The notes below the pieces were generated by a model. It did no database searches, was not told the origin of the DNA, and saw nothing but the letters and a program-made list of their open reading frames with translations. From Endomychus coccineus (lineage: Eukaryota; Arthropoda; Insecta; Coleoptera; Endomychidae): DNA of 64,000 bases. The first letter of the stretch is position 1. Each line of letters starts with the position of its first letter. Shown one piece after another: positions 55,270 to 64,000 of this stretch. Location: contig OY294069.1 in NCBI GenBank assembly GCA_958510875.1, forward strand, positions 182,945,112 to 183,009,111, in the 5' to 3' direction. The translations under genes were made by a program, and so were the position numbers.

Positions 55270-58200
55270 GTATAATCAAAGTTTTATCTACGTTTGAATG
55301 TTTCCAGGTTCATAACCGCTTAACGCGACTGGATGTGTGTAAATTGAGCAAATGGAAACTAAAATTGATGTCAATCCATCTAGCGAGGGTTCTACTGAAG
55401 TTTATAACGGTCGATAATTGTTAAATTGTGTCGTGTTTGCAATCAGCCCGCAACTTTGTATGGAACATAAAACGAAATGTAGTTGCGCACAATATTAGTA
55501 TTAAGTGTTTCAATTGATGGGGTATTAAATAATCTGAAACGTGGTCGATGAGGTTTGATTATTTTAACATGACTTTCCCGAGTAGAAGATCGGCGGGTGA
55601 ATTAACAGAGCAAACAATTTCAGGAATTTTACTTCAGTAGAATTCCCTCCAAATGGATATTATCAAATCGGTGAAATATGCGCAAGCAATTCATTTTATG
55701 ACCTGATTGTCTTCCAGAAAAATTGTTTCTTTTGATATTATTTGAATTTAGCGCCTCCTCCTAAAAGTACCAATTAATTTTATATTTTTCTTGATAAAAT
55801 TTACCTCAACTAAATGTTTTTATAGCAGGGCTATTTTAGAATCGCAAAAAAAAATAGTCTTCATTATGAACTGATCACTATCTAACTGTAACTGAACAGA
55901 ATTTCACTAAAACAGGCGTGCATAGTTCGACCTAAATGGTGGATGCGCTTCAAATTATTTATAGTTGAGTAGAAAAAATCAAAGTCTTATATTTTATAAG
56001 TAAAATTTCAACTGTGAAACTGAAACTGAAGAAAAGTGTATTCTTGATAATACTTAATGCTAATAAATGTGTAAACCATCTGTTTTTCTTTGTGAAAGAT
56101 GTCAGTAAACACATTTTGATGTTATAACACCCATATTTTCAAATCCATTCCATGAAAATATTTTGATTGGTTGAGGAAAAAATAATAAAACAACTGCAAA
56201 CATTTTAATGTAGTCCACAGTATAATAAATACTGGTATACTTCAGAATTACATTATAAATATACAATGTGTATGGTATTTTTTTGTATTTTTTGTGGTTT
56301 TAAAATATTTTCTGAAAATAACAATTTCCCACAAAGCAATAATTGTTCAAACATCCAACTTTTATAATAAAACATGATTTACAAGTCACAGATATTTACG
56401 AACAAGAATACGTTGTATTTCATCATAAGAAAAATGCTAGATTTTCGGGCCGAATACGGTTATGAAGAATTTCAAAATCTAGTTTTTTTCTTTTACACGG
56501 TAAATACAACAATTGATATTATATATTCACGCTAAAAAGGCATTTAGTCACATTTTATAATACGAAATGATACAAAACGAAATTGTTTTAACAAAGTTTT
56601 TGCTTACATTAAGTTTTAATTCTAACATATTGTCAAAAAATGGAACATTTCATAAAATAAATTAAGTTCAACAAATATTTTGGATTTATTCAATAAATAA
56701 ATTACTTGCTTGCACCATTTCTTAATACAAAATACTTGTTGAAATATAACATAGTTTCGCTTGAAGCTTTTTGATATAAATTTTTTTGATATATCGGATA
56801 TGACAATACTTTGGTCCCAGTGTGTATCTGTATCTTTATTTCTGAGTTATGGCATATTTGAAAATGATGCATATTCAAACAAATTTAATTTAAGAAAGTA
56901 TTTATGATTCGTCAGTCTTAGATCAATTTTATCGATCACATTTATATATTTAAATTTTCTACCAAATTTTAAGCACATTTTTAGACTAGATTTAAAAAAA
57001 CATCAATTAACAAAAAACTTTCGCACCAAATACAGGTACAAAATATTTTTGAAATCAATTTGTTTTAAGTGACAAGACACTTTTTGGTGTTGAGTGCTTT
57101 CTAAATTGCGTGCTTTTATAGCGTTAAAAATAAATTCAATTTATATTTTACAAATAAACTTTAAAGTTATCAACAGTTATTATTAAAAATTAGGCGCATT
57201 CACTTTTTTTAAACAACTTTAAACCGAAGTAATTCTAAGGTCGACGTAACAATCGCGTAACGCGAGATACTTCAAATAATTGTATATATTATTTATTTAA
57301 AAGAATATTATTCAAGGAAAGAGTTTTTCAAGCTGTTCATTCAACCGAATTATTTATCTGTACTGGTTTGAACAATTAGATTAAAAATGAAAAAATCATT
57401 GAAAACTTCTTTCCTGTAGTGTAAGTTAAGTAATTATTCTGATCGTAAACGGAATGTAATGATTATTTTCGTAACAAAAGTGGAAAAAGATAATTATTCA
57501 GAAGCCTATGACGCCTTTAAAAATTAGGCATACCGATTAGAAAATATATAAAATTCTTTGAAATACACCTTGTTATTTTTTGACAGAAACGTTGATCATG
57601 AGTTTAAGTTATTTTGTAAACCAAGTCTTTCAATTTTATTTTAATTTTAATAAGTTTTTGCTTATTTTTATTCTGCGAATGGTGTACTATAACAAGTAAA
57701 AGTGTGTTTACAATTTCCACATTTGTCCCGTAAATAATAATTAACAGAAGAATATAAGTGAATATTGCTAATATTGATTTCGAACCGTTTCGAAATATGC
57801 CATGAATTTGTAGTTTATATTTGTTGATGTGTATTATAGTTTGAACTGTTTAGTTTTGCTACCATATTAATGAAGATTTCAATCTCTAAATCTATTGTAT
57901 ATTACTATAGTTCTAAGTTAGTTTAAGTGCCATCACCGGGGGTATTAGTGTCAACTTTACAACAAATTCTATTATAGTGAATTAAAACCTAACCTCTCTT
58001 GTACTGTATTTGTCATAATGACTTATTAAAAACTAACAACTATTAAGTATACATTCTGTATTCGAAACTTCTACAATATAGAAAGTAGCTGTAATGTATT
58101 TGTTTGTGTGTATGTGGGTGTGTTAAGCTTTTGAAATCGTGAACATTAGAAAAAATCCAAGTTTCTTATTATCGCTTTTCTGTTAGTGGACTTTGCACCA

Positions 58201-61200
58201 TTGTTAAACGTTACAGGTACACGCTAATGACTTATTCATATACTTGGGCATTTTCCAGATTCCAAATGCTTTTGCAAGTGTTAGAGGAAATACAATTAAT
58301 TTCGAACTATGTTGAAATTATGAAAACACGTATCGCATGAATTATTTAATTACAAATGATCTCAATCTAAAAATACATACTGTCATGGATATTCTATAAT
58401 TACAACAAAAGAAAACGCCAATCTCAAAATTGTAAATTTGTAAGTTGATATATTATAATTTAATTTTGATTTTCACCGGCGGACAAGACATGTATCGCGA
58501 TACGTGTTTTGGATTCAATGTGGATATAAACTGTCTGTGTTTGGTGCTGAATGTACGCAAAACAATTGCTCTCAACGCCATCTACGACGGCGTTTAAAAT
58601 AAACATAATTATCTAATAACACAAAGTTACATAAAACTGAATTTTACGTAAAACTTCTTCATTAATATGGTTGAATGTGGGTAATTGTAACTGTATTGTT
58701 TAGGTGATTGCGGAATATAACAAAACAGAAATAAACCAATTGTAGAGGTTATAACGTTAGCAGGCACACGGAAAATCAATCGAGTGCGCACTGAGTTGAG
58801 TTTTATGTACAAGGTTTTCTTTAAGCAACTTATGTATATCAGCTAAACTACGGAATTAAAAATTAATTAACAAATACGTCTATATATAAAAAAATCATTA
58901 AAATTATGTGTATGTAAAAAAATATTTAGGAATAAAAACTATAGAAAGTCTTATCAATGTGAAAAACTATAATTGGAATGGATAATCTAGAAATCTATTA
59001 AATATAAGACCTTGGTCCGAATGATTTACATTAAACGAAATACTGACGATGAATGCAAAAATTCGTAATGCATTTGTCAAGCAGTTACACGAACTTTCAA
59101 TACTGACGACTGTATGAGAAAGTTATTTTTTCTTTGCGTTACTTTTTTCAATTCTCCCCTAAGAGGGTCTTCTGTTTAGGATGATGCACTTTTCGTTGAT
59201 ATATTTATATCGGATCATTTCGGTTATTGAATTGAAGAAGACCTTAACAGTTATATTTGAAATTTCCATGTTCATCTAGGTCGACTCAGCTTTTTTTTCT
59301 TATAGTGAAGTTACGTCATTGTTTTCCAAAACAGTTCTTATAACAAGAACTGTGGGATAAATAAAATATCAAGCGATGAAGTGCGTTTACAAACAAAACA
59401 TTTCAAAAGTGTTATGATACGATTCGATGATGCATTAACCTTTAAAAGACCTTATTGTACTACTACTTAAATTTAAATACAAAATTCCGTTCTTTCAAAT
59501 TTATATGAGTTTTATTTTATCTTCCTCGTAATGCTCACCATCATCGATGGAAAATCCTGATTTTATTAAAATATCATGATTTACAAAACTGAAATATTTC
59601 AACAAAAAGTCAATCATCCCATTTCATGACAAAATAAATTTATTTTAAGTCCGTTTGGTTCCCTAAGATGAAAGTTTCCGCCGAAATGGCCTGTATACAT
59701 TATTCAATAACAAACAACAATATAATTTGTAGTGTGGGTGACGTTTCTTCTATCAATAAGTGATAAAATGGTTTCGAATTATGTGAAATGAACTTTTTAT
59801 AAATTTTCGTACCGAAAAAAATCAACAAAGCATCGTGAATATCTTGATACATTGTTTTGAAAAAGTGTTATAAATCTCGAATTTGTCACGTTAAAATAAA
59901 AAAAATATTTTCTACAATGCTTCTTTTTTAAATCTCCTAGAGATGCACTTCCAAAGCTACATACCAATCATGCAATACAAACGAAATGAACCAGGCCCCA
60001 TATTTTTATTTGTAACATTGGAGAAAATTCAATTTGGGAGTCAACGATAAATAATCTCTTACATATCCAAACAAACAAAAAATATATCTTACTAATTTAG
60101 AGCAAATATAACATTTCAAAAGCCTGTTGTAGCATTCCAAAAAAAATATGAGCTGGTTCATTGCGAATAGTTTTGTATTTGGTGTAACAGAATGCAATAT
60201 ATCTGATAGTAAATGAACGTTGACATAGTCGGCAGTTTGCCGTAGGAAGTTTGCTGTTTTCGATTTATCTAAATTTTGAATAGTTAATATGATTTATGAA
60301 GAAAAAGCATGTTTGTTGACTATCAAAACTAAATTTTCCTAATAATTTGTCTATTTACGCGTAACAATATTCAGATTTATGAAATAAGTCTTTAGTATTA
60401 ACAAACATAACTCAACATTGACCAATAGCTTGCAACAAATATTACTAATATAAAGGTATTTAAAAACAATTATTTTGTAACAGTTTAGAATCGAATAATC
60501 ATTTAGTGAGTTACGTAATTAAATGTATTATTTTTCTGCGTATACATCAAAGTTATATTTTTACACTGCTAATTTTACATTTGGACCTCGTTTTGAAAGA
60601 AAAAAAAAACGATCAGGATGACCGCGTTTATCACATTAAAATTAAATAATTAATTCAAAGGTGTATTAACACTATTCAAAAATTGCACATAAGAGTGATA
60701 CACTTGCGATAATTTTTTAGGTTCAACTTCATTTCTAACTGACATTTTAAAACACCTTTCATCGACTATGACGATACGATTTGAAAAGATTCTGTATGCA
60801 AATTGTCAGGAAACTACTCGAATTTGAGGTCATGTTGGAGGAAAGTCTCTGTGTCAAAATGAAGCAAAAGCTCGTTATTATTTGCAACGAAATTTTAAAC
60901 GGAAGTTTCTAGAAATAATAACATCCGTCTTCTAAAATACAGCTGCGGATTTTATTAGGTTATTTATTGTTCAAAATATAAAAAGAAAAACTTTAAGAAA
61001 GGACTAAGTTCAACTTAATTTAAGGAAGTTGTGAAACTTCTTTAACCTTTTCATGCAATATAAGAGAAAATAACATCATGGGGCGATGGCCACAAAATGT
61101 ATAAATTTCTTATATTATTTGACGAATTTTCAGTTGAAATCAAACATTAATCTTCATATTTTGCTTACAGAATGCTTTTATATGTCCGTGACAATTAAAT

Positions 61201-64000
61201 TGTTTGCATACAAAATCTTCCCTCTTTTAATTGAAAAACAAATCCGGTAAATGATTTTGCCTATTTTACGCTATTGTTGGTGTGTTAATTTCCGGGAAAC
61301 TGGCGTAAAACTGATAATTTGTCGTGTGAAGTCTAAAAGCGCAAAAGTGTGATACACAAACATTTAAAAATTACAGTGTATTTGAAATCTTACTAACTAG
61401 GAGAACAGAAGAAGCATATCAGCTTCAAAATTAACATCACATTTTATAAAATGCATTCCAATGATCTAATTGGCTTCTAAAGCCGAGATCACAAATCTTT
61501 TATAATGAATTGTATCAACTCTAACGTTGCGAATAAAAAATCTGGCACGTAGATGGTTGGAATGTTTTGTTTTGTCAATTTTACCGATTTCCCAATGTTT
61601 CGGCCTTTTCTTTTGATTTCATTTATCACTAAAAACTACGTAGGTCACAGGACTGTGGGAAATGTTCGAAATATCGGGAAAACTGACAAACGATATGTAT
61701 GAAAAGCATACCTTTTTTTATTTACAATATACTGCAATATTTTGGTCCAACTTAAATATGTGTGTGTGTTCTGTAAATTCTGGTTTGGTTTTGATGAACC
61801 GTCATCGGAGCAATCCAATTTTCCTTCCGCATAGACTTTGAGAACAGACAATTATAATATAATGGAAAATAATAATCGTAAGCTGTGCAATTACTTAGGT
61901 TTCAAGAAACCGTCGAGACCCGTTTGTTTCGGTCTGCAACATCATTCAATCCAGATGAAATGTGTTTTTTTTTAATACTGGTTTTCGGAAATATTCAAAA
62001 AGTTGAGATGTTACTAAATGATGTGACTGACAACGTAGTTTCACAGGAAAATTGAAAAAATTGATGAAATCATAATAATCATAAAAAAATACTACAAGTA
62101 AATTTGGAAACAATCATTGACAATGAACAGCATTTAGATAAAATTTATAATCCGAGCGAAAATGGGAAAATGAATTTTTAACCCAACAGAACAAAACAAC
62201 CAATGTAAAATTCTTCATGAAAAGGACCTGAATTTGTTGAAAATCAAAAATAAATATTAAACAGAAAGAGCATTTAAGATCGTAAGATTCGAAACTGTGT
62301 AAAAAATATTTCCAATTTATTCTCACTCTCTTGTGATATTACAGCTGAGAATCGATAATCACTCACACATTTTCAACTTGTATCACTTCATTCAAGTCTC
62401 GACAGAATCTTGAAGCAGATAATTGTTGAGAAGTTAAAGAATGAAATAGGTGCCTACTTTTTTCCTTAATATTCTAATACTGCTTCGTGTGATAATTGAA
62501 CTTGCGATGGAATTAATATTAATTTATCAATCTTGGATATTGGAAAATGGTTTGCCCGTGATCGGTTTACTTAAGACTGTCGGTTTCGATTCGGTTTATG
62601 GTTGGTTGTGTTATTTGACGGTTGTTGAAAGGGTTTTGAAGCATTTAAACTCTACCAGGAGTCAATCTTTTATCTCTCAAACAAAATAGCTTCCATTTGA
62701 AATATATAATATATTTAATATTTCTTATATTCTACCTAATATTGATGTAAATATATATGTATATACCAGCTAATTGCACTTTGTCATATGAAAACAAAAA
62801 TATCGCTTGGTAAACTGTTCGAATTATCATTATCAAGCGTTCAGTTAACCAACGAACATATTATCGAATATGTATCTTATGGGTCGAAATAAACCAGACG
62901 CTTTCGAATTTTGCACTCGTGCATGAAACGCAGACAATAACTTTAAAAATCATTGAGTATAATATTACATTTTATTAGTCAAAGATACATTTTTTCCGCT
63001 CTATTAAAAAACGGGCTAGAGATCACTACCCCAATAAATTCAACATATTTTATGGCCAATAAAGCCGAAGAATCGAATCTAAACATAAATTTAAATTTGA
63101 CGTTGACAGAAGATTCGGTCCAAAGACGCACTTCATGCTTTATTTATAAAATAAGCAATCCAGAGAAAAATCCTTATCTACATTTTGTTCACTCATCATA
63201 TTAAATTACGATGACAAAAAAAAAGAAATGAAAAAATATGAGTAAATTAAAAGCGTCCGGTTTGTTCGGTCCACATCACGACATTTCAATTAACTAATTC
63301 TAGTTGTTTAATTTCATATTTATATTTAAGATATTTTTAGAGAAAATATACATCAAAAATTTTGAATAAATCACAGATAGATATAATTTTTCAATGCTGG
63401 GTTTTTAACCCATGGATTTTCGATATAATAATGAACTCTCATACCATCAAAGCAGCAGCTATTTGGGAACATGTATCGAATGAATTTTATACATTTTGAG
63501 GTATATGCCACGTAAAAGACACATATAGATTACATTGATGATACATTTTTCTTTGGAGCATGCCAAAAAACATCGAACAATAAACATATAAACCGCTAAC
63601 GCAACCAAATATCTGTTACGAAATTTTGAATAAAGAAACAATATAATTAGTATTTTGATTGGGATTCAAGAATTTAACTTGGCGTTTCATAAGATAACAA
63701 AAATTATCAAAAATATCTTACAATTATTTACATTTTATGAATGTTGTAAAAAACAAATCAGAATTTTTGAAAAATTGAATTTAGCTAAGTCACAATTGTA
63801 TTAATATCGAAGAAACCTCATCAATTTCAAAAAGTAACCAATAAAAATTATTTTTCAAACTTCAATTCATTTACTGTTATTTATAGAGGGGTCAATGGAA
63901 TTTCGAATATTAATCAGTGAAAGTGAATATTCAGATAAGATAATACGTGGAAATACAACGAAAAAAAAAATAAAAAAACAATAGGATTCCTAAGTTGAAA
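55270..64000. other. 8.7 kb AT-rich stretch with no recognised gene or transposon
   Basis: All open frames are short and match nothing I know; the longest are about 80-90 codons (62450-62689, 62953-63204). There are a few simple runs (GT-rich near 58105 and 61759) and many AATAAA and ATTTA words. A slightly GC-richer patch lies at 58470-58600. It could be intergenic, a long 3' untranslated region of a gene beyond the window, or one large intron. Confidence 0.4.

Noticed and set aside
62450..63204. Two 79-83 codon frames near the window end
   Set aside because: No recognisable domain, no splice partners and AT-rich composition like the surrounding non-coding DNA.

Overview
This window is animal nuclear DNA, almost certainly from an insect and possibly a beetle. 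The genes are intron-rich with GT/AG junctions, the DNA is AT-rich, and the introns hold Penelope-like, Helentron, non-LTR, mariner and MITE relics. The host genes match insect/animal orthologs. The species cannot be named from the sequence alone.

Layout. (1) 11-14216 (+): a very large, unrecognised, internally repetitive Lys/Glu-rich protein gene. An 8.2 kb first exon is followed by four small exons that I placed by splice sites and frame. A tRNA-Thr(TGT) gene lies antisense in its first intron, and two Penelope-like element (PLE) fragments lie in later introns. (2) 14700-16202 (-): a complete three-exon gamma-glutamylcyclotransferase, convergent with gene 1. (3) 19678-30044 (+): six coding exons of Rabex-5 (A20 zinc finger plus VPS9 Rab5 GEF). 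Introns 1 and 4 are full of mobile elements. (4) 30685-32806: a long palindrome and a head-to-head inverted pair of PLE fragments. (5) 33760-35917 (-): a four-exon cytosolic sulfotransferase. (6) 38048-45229 (-): a five-exon secreted protein of unrecognised family, with a second Helentron copy in one intron. (7) 49866-53219 (-): ARL3, whose first coding exon holds only the start ATG; its first intron carries a 1.6 kb PLE with 14-bp target duplications. (8) 53371-55264 (+): an RCC1-repeat protein resembling RCCD1, divergent from ARL3 across a ~150 bp shared promoter. (9) 55270-64000: 8.7 kb of AT-rich DNA in which I found no gene and no obvious transposon.

The host genes have unrelated jobs: Rab5 activation, ciliary lipidated-cargo release, glutathione turnover and sulfonation. 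I see no shared pathway. The two points most worth pursuing are the giant repeat protein, with a 173-residue higher-order repeat that is still being homogenised, and a set of hammerhead-ribozyme-like motifs at PLE termini in several states of decay.

All exon structures were assembled by eye from splice sites, frame continuity and recalled family motifs. No alignment or database search was run.
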